Assembly: GCA_902575715.1 (NCBI GenBank)
Contig: CACGSI010000024.1
Coordinates: forward strand, 1 to 13,290
DNA: 13,290 nt
Reading direction: 5' to 3'
Origin: an uncultured SAR324 cluster bacterium
GTDB taxonomy: Bacteria > SAR324 > NAC60-12
Part shown: positions 6,524-12,840 of the stretch, piece by piece
Position numbering within the stretch: the stretch's first letter is position 1
Layout: the number at the start of each line of letters is the position of its first letter
The notes under the pieces: generated by a model
What the model was told of the DNA's origin: nothing
Seen by the model: the letters and a program-made list of their open reading frames with translations, nothing else
Databases searched by the model: none
Made by a program: the position numbers and the translations under genes

Positions 6524-6985
6524 TTAAAGTGGAGTGCAAGAACCTATACTCAAATAGGGTGAATCGGTGTTTGCTTCATCTCCGTATGCATATCCACCGT
6601 AACCATACATTATGATTTCTAGAGTTTTCACATTTATTTTGGCATTTAAAATTCCTTCACAATCTAGCACACCCCTCTTTTTTTTATTTTGTTTTAAAAT
6701 TTCTTTTTCAAGATCAGTAATTTTTTTTTCACGAACAAGTTCAATTTCACCACACATAGAAACAGAATATTCTTCACCAAACTTATTCAAGACAGCAATA
6801 TTACTTTTTAAAACTGATTTTTTTAGTAAATATTTTTCCCCAGCAGTAAATCTCTGTCTTTCCCATTTTTTTGTATTTTCGTTTTTGGAATAACCGACAC
6901 TACTTTCCATGATACAAAGATAAGGGAAAGCAGATAAATTTAGAGGAAATAAAAATAACAATAAAACAAGCATCCATTTATTCAT
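6524..6985 (-). CDS. Exported protein, 153 aa, four cysteines, unknown function
   Basis: ATG 6985 is preferred: AAGGAG lies 8 bases before it, whereas the in-frame TTG at 6991 is only 2 bases from that site. The product opens with a textbook signal peptide (MNKWMLVLLLFLFPLNLSA, cut after residue 19). The mature part has cysteines at 24, 78, 109 and 150, a charged middle with a likely coiled or helical stretch (about 82-105, DLEKEILKQNKKK), and a glycine/tyrosine-rich end (YGYGGYAYG). It would fold in the periplasm with up to two disulfides. Its lineage is not recognisable to me and it is not obviously related to the other four-Cys protein at 4709, though the design is similar. It lies downstream of the serine recombinase gene on the same strand. 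Confidence 0.75.
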   Translation of the reverse strand: MNKWMLVLLLFLFPLNLSAFPYLCIMESSVGYSKNENTKKWERQRFTAGEKYLLKKSVLKSNIAVLNKFGEEYSVSMCGEIELVREKKITDLEKEILKQNKKKRGVLDCEGILNAKINVKTLEIIMYGYGGYAYGDEANTDSPYLSIGSCTPL

Positions 6986-7043
6986 TTTCAATTCTCCTTA
7001 TATGTGAGTTCTACTTCACGGATTATTACCATAAATTATTCTT

Positions 7044-7793
7044 TTATGCTATTAATTTTCTGCGTTTCCGATTTCTTTCCTCCCTTTTAATCCTCACAAC
7101 ATCTTCAAGAATCCTTTTTACAGAGTTGAAAGAGATGGATAGGTTGTGTTCTTCCTTGATAAGTGCAGAAATCTTCCTATATGAGAATGGTTGATGTGTC
7201 TTTCTATCAATCTTCTTACGATAATAAACCACCAAGTCAAAGAGTTCTGGATGTTTTTCAGTAAGGAACTTTCTGCCTTCCACTTTTCCATTACCATTTC
7301 TACTTTGGATTCCCCGATTCTTGTTTAGTGCTTTTTTTCTTTTCCTTGCACCATCCAATTTTTCAACTATCTGTGATTTCTCAAATTGAGATATTACACC
7401 CAAGATTTGCCTTATCAGAGTTGCCGTAGGTGTGTTTTCAACAAAGGTTTCTGGATTTGCAACTGATATGAGGTTGTATCCAAGTTTAGATGTGAGGTAC
7501 ATGAATGCAGTTTCCATAACAAGTAAATCTCTTGCAATTCTATCTGCCCCTTCTACGACTATTGTATCAATAGAATTTTCTTTACAGTAATCCATCATCT
7601 TCACAAATGAACCTCTTGTAAAAACATCAGTAGTTCCAGATACACCTTTATCATAGAAGTCTTTGACTACTTTCATCCCATTTGACTTGATGAAGGTTTC
7701 TACTGAATGCTTCTGCCTTTTTAGACTATCTTTATCAGTACCGACATTTGATTGAGAACTTGTCCTGTAATATGCAACTACTTTCTTATCCAT
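7044..7793 (-). CDS. Serine recombinase (resolvase/invertase family), 249 aa
   Basis: The N-terminal catalytic domain (about 4-145) shows YYRTSSQ with Ser12 as the nucleophile and Arg10 beside it, and VEGADRIARDLL with Arg85 and Arg88, the pair that contacts the cleaved phosphate. A helix (about 135-155, QFEKSQIVEKLDGARKRK) links to a basic C-terminal DNA-binding part with a helix-turn-helix (FSYRKISALIKEEHNLS, then FNSVKRILEDV, about 200-230) and an Arg/Lys-rich tail. At 249 residues it is close to resolvases and invertases and far shorter than large serine integrases, so resolution, inversion or help with excision is more likely than independent integration. The ribosome site GGAGG sits 6 bases before the ATG. 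A strong promoter and a palindrome lie upstream. Confidence 0.92.
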   Translation of the reverse strand: MDKKVVAYYRTSSQSNVGTDKDSLKRQKHSVETFIKSNGMKVVKDFYDKGVSGTTDVFTRGSFVKMMDYCKENSIDTIVVEGADRIARDLLVMETAFMYLTSKLGYNLISVANPETFVENTPTATLIRQILGVISQFEKSQIVEKLDGARKRKKALNKNRGIQSRNGNGKVEGRKFLTEKHPELFDLVVYYRKKIDRKTHQPFSYRKISALIKEEHNLSISFNSVKRILEDVVRIKREERNRKRRKLIA

Positions 7794-7834
7794 TATTCCT
7801 CCAAAACAAAATTATTTGTCATATAATAAATGCT

Positions 7835-7864
7835 ATAATATTACTATTTTCAGTTGCTTGTCAA
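7835..7864 (-). promoter_or_regulatory. Sigma70-type promoter of the serine recombinase
   Basis: On the minus strand a perfect TTGACA (7864-7859) is followed, after 18 bases, by TATTAT (7840-7835). This predicts a start near 7828 and a leader of about 35 nt to the ATG at 7793. Confidence 0.7.
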
Positions 7865-7870
7865 GATATT

Positions 7871-7898
7871 TGTATCATTATATCAAGATAGTGATACA
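7871..7898. promoter_or_regulatory. Palindrome TGTATCA/TGATACA upstream of the recombinase promoter
   Basis: The perfect arms TGTATCA (7871-7877) and TGATACA (7892-7898) are 14 bp apart, about two helical turns centre to centre. TCAAGATA also occurs twice (7861-7868, 7883-7890). The site abuts the -35 box, so it could be an operator, or a crossover-type site for the recombinase itself. Confidence 0.45.
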
Positions 7899-7910
7899 TA
7901 AATCATTCCC

Positions 7911-7960
7911 AAAATTGCTCATATTGCCAAATTTTGCTCACATTTTTGCTCCAATTTTGT
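7911..7960 (+). repeat. TTGCTC iteron-like repeats near the right end
   Basis: TTGCTC occurs at 7915, 7934 and 7946, with a related TTGCC at 7924 and a TTTTG at 7956, each in an A/T-rich setting. Steps are 9-12 bp, near one helical turn, so a protein could line them up on one face. They may be further recombinase or accessory-factor sites, or a replication origin. Confidence 0.4.
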
Positions 7961-7992
7961 AGATTTTATTAGGAAATTAATATATTATGAGA

Positions 7993-8016
7993 TTTTAGTG
8001 ATGGTTTAGTGATGGT
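7993..8016 (+). repeat. Right tandem pair of TTTAGTGATGG (candidate integrase arm sites)
   Basis: Two adjacent copies of TTTAGTGATGG (7994-8004, 8005-8015) match the doublet at 2816-2837 except for one A/G change per unit. This doublet ends 117 bp before the right core; the left doublet begins 189 bp after the left core. In an excised circle both would flank attP in the same orientation. Confidence 0.6.
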
Positions 8017-8132
8017 AAAACCACAACCAGTAGGATTTATCTACCTATCATTTTGACTATCAAGACCAGTAATACCAACGGATTGCTGGGTAGGTGTTGT
8101 GTGAGACTAAATGCATCGGGGTTAAATGATTA

Positions 8133-8236
8133 TCGTCTCCACCACCCTTCCAAATATAACAATAAATAACTGATAATATTAATTAATTCAGGATTAGACT
8201 TTTCCTTACTGGGACAATTCAACTGGGACAGGTTTG
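8133..8236 (+). repeat. attR core plus repeated flank, copy A
   Basis: The core TCGTCTCCACCA (8133-8144) equals the tRNA-Ala 3' end. The following 72 bases (8145-8216) match 12762-12833 with 7 mismatches and no gaps. Copy A then carries a 14-bp extra unit (8217-8230) that doubles ACTGGGACA, after which GGTTTG (8231-8236) matches again. The core marks the right boundary of the integrase element; the flank belongs to what lay behind the tRNA before that element arrived. Confidence 0.75.
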
Positions 8237-8633
8237 TTCAATCTGATCTATTAATTACTAATAGAATTTTTTAATAATTGGCATATCCATACAGCCTCCA
8301 TTTAGTTCCCTCTCGAAATCCATTCCTATCTCAATCAATTTAATTATTTAACCGTCTAAGAAATAGACTCAAAGGGGGTAAGACCCTTTAGCGCTATATC
8401 TAAGTACCCTTTCATAAATTCCCTGTAAATCTGAGGAAATGATCTTGACATAGATTAAATAAAGTATAAGATGCTTTTTTATATAGTATTTAAATGATTA
8501 ATCAACAATTAATCTTCAGTAAAAGAGGTGCTTATGAAACATTAATTGCAAAACTTTGAAAATATCTATTTTATTGAAAAAAGTCTGAAATCACTTAATC
8601 ATTTAATTTTAAATTTTTAGAAAGAAGATTTAT
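8237..8633 (+). other. Long leader/intergenic region before the transporter operon
   Basis: No convincing gene occurs in this roughly 400-bp stretch. It holds an inverted repeat AAAGGG/CCCTTT (8371-8376, 8384-8389), a possible promoter (TTGACA within 8430-8465, 16 bp, TAAGAT), a 19-bp palindrome at 8496-8514, and a Shine-Dalgarno AGAGGTG followed by a three-codon ORF ATG AAA CAT TAA at 8534-8545. A 21-codon leftward ORF at 8258-8323 may be the worn-down end of a gene. Confidence 0.4.
8496..8514. promoter_or_regulatory. 19-bp palindrome upstream of the transporter operon
   Basis: GATTAAT-caaca-ATTAATC is a perfect 7-5-7 inverted repeat, 120 bp before the binding-protein start. It has the length and A/T character of an operator for an iron-type regulator. 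It agrees with the 19-bp Fur consensus at only about half of positions, so the regulator cannot be named. Confidence 0.4.
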
Positions 8634-9752
8634 ATGCAAACTAAAAACGTATTAAATATTTTTCCATCATTTCTTATTGGAATAGCTTTATTAATCCTAC
8701 CTTCAATATCCTTTGCGGGCGGCCACAGTTTAGATGAATTAATAGCTGCTGCTCAGAAAGAAGGTGAGGTAGCTACATACTGGCATTCAAGCCGTATGGG
8801 TAAAAAAGTTGCTAAAGCCTTTGAGAAAAAATATGGAGTCAAAGTTCTCGCAACAAAAATGAAAGACTCTGAAATGACAGAGAGAATTGTAAGGGAAGTT
8901 AGTTCTGGAAATGTAATAGTCGATTTAGTTGGATACGATGACGGACCAATGCTAGATACCGTTTTGACACCGCAAGGATTTGTTGAGAATTATGTTCCAC
9001 CATTTCTAATTAATAATATTCCTTCAAATAGTCGTGATCCATTAATTTATCTATGGCAGCCTTTTGTTTTTGGATACAATTCTGAGACTTATGGAGATAA
9101 TTGCCCAATTAAAAGTTTATGGCAACTTACCGAGAAGGAATGGTCCGGCAGATTTCACATGTGGGATCCTCGAATAGCATCTTCAATGCTACAAATGTTT
9201 TCCGCAATGGAAGACAGATCAGACGATTTAGTTGCTTCTTATAAAAAACATTATGGAAAGGATTTAAAGCTTACTGAAGCTAATGCTGGATTAGAATTTG
9301 TTAAAAGACTTGCTTCTAATAAGCCAGTTTTATACAACGAAGATTATGAAATTGCAGTATCTGTTGGAACTCGAGGACAGGATAAAGCTCCAATTGGAAT
9401 TTATTCTTTAGGTCGTCATCGAGAGAATAAAAAGAAGAACTTAGCTTTAGCTCTTTGTGATGTTCATCCTTTCAAAGGATTGAATCAGCCAACTTACATG
9501 CAGATTGTAAAAGGAGCTCCACATCCAAATGCAGCGAAACTACTTGCTTATTATGTTTTGACTCAAGAGGGAGCTAATCCATGGGTAGGAGTTGTGGGAG
9601 CTTATTCCTCTAACTCATCACTTGGTTCAAGTCCTGATAATCCATATCCTACTGCTGAAGCATGGGATGGTACATTATTAGTTTCTAATAATACCAATGT
9701 TGCTAAACGTAGACAGATTCTAATGGATTTCTGGATTAAACATAGTAACTAA
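8634..9752 (+). CDS. Periplasmic substrate-binding protein of an iron-type ABC importer
   Basis: The 372-residue protein begins with a signal peptide (1-28, cut after ISFA; the mature end begins GGHSLDELIAAAQKEGE). The pattern AAAQKEGEVATYW at the mature start is typical of family-1 extracellular binding proteins related to FbpA/AfuA, and the rest has the two-lobe plan of that family. These proteins catch Fe(III), or in relatives thiamine, polyamines, sugar phosphates or aminoethylphosphonate, in the periplasm and deliver it to the permease. The adjacent pair of tyrosines that grips iron in classical FbpA is not visible (the matching area reads LYNEDYEIAV), so the substrate is uncertain. It is the first gene of a three-gene operon, with a weak ribosome site (AAGAAGA). 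A stem-loop follows its stop, consistent with higher output than the membrane genes. Confidence 0.85.
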   Translation: MQTKNVLNIFPSFLIGIALLILPSISFAGGHSLDELIAAAQKEGEVATYWHSSRMGKKVAKAFEKKYGVKVLATKMKDSEMTERIVREVSSGNVIVDLVGYDDGPMLDTVLTPQGFVENYVPPFLINNIPSNSRDPLIYLWQPFVFGYNSETYGDNCPIKSLWQLTEKEWSGRFHMWDPRIASSMLQMFSAMEDRSDDLVASYKKHYGKDLKLTEANAGLEFVKRLASNKPVLYNEDYEIAVSVGTRGQDKAPIGIYSLGRHRENKKKNLALALCDVHPFKGLNQPTYMQIVKGAPHPNAAKLLAYYVLTQEGANPWVGVVGAYSSNSSLGSSPDNPYPTAEAWDGTLLVSNNTNVAKRRQILMDFWIKHSN

Positions 9753-9760
9753 ATTTATTG

Positions 9761-9788
9761 AGGCGGCGCAAAAAAAATTGTGTCGCCT
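9761..9788 (+). promoter_or_regulatory. Intercistronic stem-loop after the binding-protein gene
   Basis: AGGCGGCGCAA (9761-9771) pairs with TTGTGTCGCCT (9778-9788) over 11 positions including two G-T pairs, with a loop of six A. It starts 8 bp after the stop of the binding-protein gene. Such hairpins often protect the upstream message or partly stop transcription, so more binding protein than permease is made. It covers the only upstream candidate start (GTG 9780) of the permease. Confidence 0.6.
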
Positions 9789-11636
9789 TTCAAAAAATAC
9801 TACATATTAGAAATTTTCTTGGGCTCATTAAAGTTAATAGAAAAACCGTCTTTCGGAGTTAGAATTAGAATAAAATTTTCAAATTTATTTTCCCGCCCCA
9901 GTTTAGTAATTGGTTCTTTCCTTGTTATAATTCTGACATATCTAGTAATTGCTCCAATATTTTCAATCTTATCTAATTCAATAAGATTGACAAGAATGGA
10001 TGCTATTTTATCTGGAGGTAAATTTGGTGATTTTACATACAAATATATTGACAGAGTTTTTTTCTCATCTATTAGTGAAAATATATTTTGGACACCTCTT
10101 TTAAATTCTCTTACTGTTTCAGTTTTTGCAACTTTGATAGCTTTAATTTTAGGATTAATTCTAGCTTCACTTGTTACAAGTACAAATATTCTAGGTCGTA
10201 AATATTTAGGTTTTTTACTTATCATTCCTTATATGCTGCCATCTCAAGCAATAGCCACAGCTTGGATCACAATGTTTAAAAATAGAAAAATTAGCGGTCC
10301 ACTAGGGATGTTAGAAGCTTTTGGGATTAATCCACCTGATTGGTTAGCTTATGGTCCATTACCTATTGCAATATGTATGGCTCTAAGTTATTTCCCTTTT
10401 GCTTTTTTACTATTTTCAAATGCTCTTAATAAAATAGACATTCAGTTAGAAGAGGTTGCAACTACTTTAGGAGCAAAAAAAATAGCAGTTTGGTCCAAAA
10501 TTATAACGCCGCTTTTAATACCCACTACAATGTCAGTTTTGCTGCTTACTGTTGCACGAACATTAGGAACATTTGCAACTCCTTATATTTTAGGCACACC
10601 AGCAAAATACACTTTACTTTCTACATCATTATATTCTAGTGTTCGTTCAAATGAATCTGGAGTAGTAGCAGTAATTGCAATTGTACTAAGTTTTATTGGA
10701 ATAATGTTGTTATTAGTTGATATATCTGTTGTTAAAAAATGGCAAAGGTTTGTTACGGTTGGTGGAAAAGGAATTAAGAGACCTCCTTCTAAATTAGGTG
10801 TGTTTCGTGTTCCAACAACAATTTTTGCTTGGATTATTTTTTTGGTCGCTGCATTTGGTCCATTTTTAGTTTTGGCTTTATCAACACTCATGAGAGAGCC
10901 TGGAAATTTTGCTTTTTCAAATTTTGGTTTTGCATACTGGACAGGTATTGATGTACCTGGTATGGACCAACCTGGAATTTTTACTAGTCCAGAAGTAATC
11001 ATTGCACTTCGCAATAGTTTTTTGATTGCAGGGTCTGCAGCAATTATTTGTGGTATTTTAGGGTTAATAGTCGGATATGCAGTAGTAAGATTGCCAGGTG
11101 GTTTTATCTCAGCATATCTTCGCCAATTATCTTTTTTACCTTATTTAATGCCGGGTTTAGCATTTGCGGCAGCATTTTTATCATTATTTGCTGTATCTAG
11201 AGGCCCTATCCCAGCTTTATACGGATCTTTGAGTTTACTAATTCTTGTTATGGTAGTTACATACCTACCCTATGCATCTAGGTCTGGAATTTCAGCAATG
11301 ATGCAAGTAGGACATGAACCAGAAGAGGCAGGCATGGTTTTAGGAGCAGGTTTTTGGCGCAGAACAGTTTCAATTTTAGCACCTTTGCAGAAATCAGCAC
11401 TTGTTGTAGCAATTATTCTTCCATTTATTACCGGAATGAAAGAGCTAAGCTTAGTTGTAATGTTAGTCACACCAGGTACAGAATTACTTACAACTCAATC
11501 TATAAGGTTTTTAGATTTTGGTTATACACAACTTGCAAATGCTACTATTTTAATTATTGGAGTTGTTGTGATGATTTCTGTTTTGATTTTAAATCGTGTG
11601 ACTAAAACTAATCTTGCTACCGGATTGGGAGGTTGA
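9780..11636 (+). CDS. Fused double-domain ABC permease (FbpB/AfuB type)
   Basis: The 618-residue protein contains two copies of the binding-protein-dependent permease domain, each with about six spans and an EAA loop that docks on the ATPase: EEVATTLGAKKIAVWSKI (about 224-241) and PEEAGMVLGAGFWRRTV (about 514-530). The halves join near residue 320-340 (WQRFVTVGGKGIKRPPSK). Two-in-one permeases of this size are usual for iron (FbpB) and some phosphonate and thiamine systems. One protein thus forms the whole inner-membrane channel. The start is uncertain: GTG 9780 lies inside a stem-loop and lacks a well-placed ribosome site, no in-frame ATG occurs until about residue 73, and the family usually begins shortly before the first span (about residue 40). 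A non-ATG start between 9780 and about 9890 is likely. The stop is 2 bp before the ATPase start. Confidence 0.88.
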   Translation: MSPFKKYYILEIFLGSLKLIEKPSFGVRIRIKFSNLFSRPSLVIGSFLVIILTYLVIAPIFSILSNSIRLTRMDAILSGGKFGDFTYKYIDRVFFSSISENIFWTPLLNSLTVSVFATLIALILGLILASLVTSTNILGRKYLGFLLIIPYMLPSQAIATAWITMFKNRKISGPLGMLEAFGINPPDWLAYGPLPIAICMALSYFPFAFLLFSNALNKIDIQLEEVATTLGAKKIAVWSKIITPLLIPTTMSVLLLTVARTLGTFATPYILGTPAKYTLLSTSLYSSVRSNESGVVAVIAIVLSFIGIMLLLVDISVVKKWQRFVTVGGKGIKRPPSKLGVFRVPTTIFAWIIFLVAAFGPFLVLALSTLMREPGNFAFSNFGFAYWTGIDVPGMDQPGIFTSPEVIIALRNSFLIAGSAAIICGILGLIVGYAVVRLPGGFISAYLRQLSFLPYLMPGLAFAAAFLSLFAVSRGPIPALYGSLSLLILVMVVTYLPYASRSGISAMMQVGHEPEEAGMVLGAGFWRRTVSILAPLQKSALVVAIILPFITGMKELSLVVMLVTPGTELLTTQSIRFLDFGYTQLANATILIIGVVVMISVLILNRVTKTNLATGLGG

Positions 11637-11638
11637 AA

Positions 11639-12706
11639 ATGTATGAAGTAAAATTAAATTCAATAACTAAATATTTTGGCAGGAATTCTCTTGCTGTAGA
11701 CAATCTATCAGTTACTTTTTCTTCTGGAGAATTTGTGTGTCTACTTGGTCCTTCAGGTTGTGGTAAAACCACTACATTACGGATGATTGCAGGCTTAGAA
11801 AGTCCTGATAATGGTGAAATCCATTATGGTAATAAAACCTTCTTTTCTTCTAAAAATGGTGCCTACTTAAAAACAGAAAAAAGAAACCTCGGTTTAATGT
11901 TTCAGAGTTATGCTTTGTGGCCACACATGACAGTTTTTCAAAATATAGTGTTTGGCTTGGTTATGCAGAAAAAATCTGTGAAAGAAAAGGAAGATCGTTA
12001 TAAAGAACTGGAGAAGCTTTTTCATCTCGAAGGATTAAGGAATCGGTATCCATCTGAACTTTCCGGTGGTCAACAACAACGAGTTGCTCTTGCTCGTATG
12101 TTGGCTGTTAAACCTAGTCTACTTTTGCTAGACGAACCTCTTTCAAATTTAGACTCAAATCTTCGTTTGGAAATGAGAGCTGAATTGAAAAGATTACATC
12201 AAGCTCTTGGTTCTACCATTATTTTTGTTACACACGACCAAATGGAAGCAATGACACTCGCTACTTCCATTGCAGTTATGAATAATGGAATTATAGAACA
12301 GCTAGCAAAACCTATGGACATATATAGAACCCCAAAATCTCTTTTTGTTGCAAAATTTGTAGGAAGTCCTCCAATGAATGTGATTCAGGTTGAGAATGGG
12401 GGAGAAATTGTTGATTGTTTAGTTAGAATAACTAAATTAACCAAAAACAAAATCAAGACTTTGGGCATTAGACCAGAATCCATACGCATGGTTTCTGTTA
12501 ATGAAGGAGAAATAGAAGCAATTGTTGAAACTGTTCAACCAACAGGAGCTGATTGGATAGTAGGGCTAATTGTTTCAGGTAAATCTATTTTTGCAATTAG
12601 TTCTGAGCAACCTAAGGCAAATGTAGGTCAGAAAGTTGGCTTATCTTTCAGATTAGAGGGGTTACATTTATTTGATGAAAAGGATCAAAGTATTAAATAT
12701 ATTTAG
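11639..12706 (+). CDS. ABC transporter ATPase of the iron-type importer
   Basis: The start is ATG 11639, 6 bases after GGGAGG (11627-11632) and 2 bp after the permease stop; an in-frame TTG at 11633 touches that ribosome site and is unlikely. The 355-residue protein has Walker A GPSGCGKT (37-44), the Q-loop Gln89, signature LSGGQ (141-145), Walker B LLLLDEP (161-167, with catalytic Glu166) and the switch His199. A C-terminal TOBE-type regulatory domain (about 275-350, GIRPES near 276) follows, as in FbpC, PotA and CysA relatives. It hydrolyses ATP at the cytoplasmic face to drive uptake, two copies per permease. All key residues are intact. No clear terminator follows; the third att copy begins 38 bp after the stop. 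Confidence 0.95.
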   Translation: MYEVKLNSITKYFGRNSLAVDNLSVTFSSGEFVCLLGPSGCGKTTTLRMIAGLESPDNGEIHYGNKTFFSSKNGAYLKTEKRNLGLMFQSYALWPHMTVFQNIVFGLVMQKKSVKEKEDRYKELEKLFHLEGLRNRYPSELSGGQQQRVALARMLAVKPSLLLLDEPLSNLDSNLRLEMRAELKRLHQALGSTIIFVTHDQMEAMTLATSIAVMNNGIIEQLAKPMDIYRTPKSLFVAKFVGSPPMNVIQVENGGEIVDCLVRITKLTKNKIKTLGIRPESIRMVSVNEGEIEAIVETVQPTGADWIVGLIVSGKSIFAISSEQPKANVGQKVGLSFRLEGLHLFDEKDQSIKYI

Positions 12707-12744
12707 AGTGAAATATATTGATAATTAATGAATATGACTCAGAT

Positions 12745-12839
12745 CCCCCTCGTCTCCACCATCCCTCCTAATATGACAATAAATAGCTGATAATATTAAT
12801 TAATTTAGGATTAGACTTTTTCTTACTGGGACAGGTTTG
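12745..12839 (+). repeat. Third att copy plus repeated flank, copy B
   Basis: The 17 bases at 12745-12761 equal the end of tRNA-Ala (2610-2626); extending left, 19 of 20 match (12742-12761). The next 72 bases match 8145-8216 with 7 mismatches, then GGTTTG. The 14-bp extra unit of copy A is missing. This is a more complete tRNA remnant than copy A, in the same orientation as the tRNA. Confidence 0.75.
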
Positions 12840-12840
12840 A

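Larger units (their letters stand above)
2615..8144 (+). mobile_element. Integrative element in tRNA-Ala, about 5.5 kb
   Basis: The element is bounded by direct repeats of TCGTCTCCACCA: the tRNA-Ala 3' end at 2615-2626 and a second copy at 8133-8144. A tyrosine integrase is the first gene beside the tRNA, the usual layout of tRNA-targeted islands, and a serine recombinase is the last. Both ends carry a tandem pair of TTTRGTGATGG in the same orientation. Cargo is small: two exported proteins, a membrane protein, a CxxC peptide, an RHH protein and two unknown small proteins. I see no relaxase, capsid, terminase or replication initiator, so it is either a minimal self-integrating island or a satellite needing help to transfer. 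Confidence 0.78.
8133..12761 (+). mobile_element. Second att-flanked segment carrying an ABC importer, no recombinase
   Basis: The segment lies between two direct copies of the tRNA-Ala 3' end (core 8133-8144 and 17 identical bases at 12745-12761). It contains only the three transporter genes and a regulatory leader. Both att copies are followed by the same roughly 70-bp flank, which suggests that this island and whatever follows it have related left ends. No integrase is inside, so mobility would depend on a recombinase supplied in trans, for example the integrase at 2872. A decayed island, or simple tandem duplication of the att region, is the alternative. Confidence 0.5.

Noticed and set aside
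6612..6893. Rightward 93-codon ORF
   Set aside because: It lies wholly inside the well-supported leftward exported protein gene at 6524-6985, with no ribosome site and a Phe/Ser-rich product typical of an antisense reading of Lys/Glu-rich coding DNA.
8258..8323. 21-codon leftward ORF (MDFERELNGGCMDMPI...)
   Set aside because: It reads like natural protein and may be a degraded gene end close to copy A of the att flank, as the lectin gene is at copy B, but it is too short and without homology evidence to call a gene or pseudogene.
8371..8389. AAAGGG/CCCTTT inverted repeat as a terminator or riboswitch
   Set aside because: The stem is only 6 bp, no T run follows, and no known riboswitch core is recognisable around it.
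9800..11605. Several ORFs of 66-143 codons overlapping the permease in other frames
   Set aside because: They fall inside the conserved permease frame with its two EAA loops and lack ribosome sites or recognisable content.
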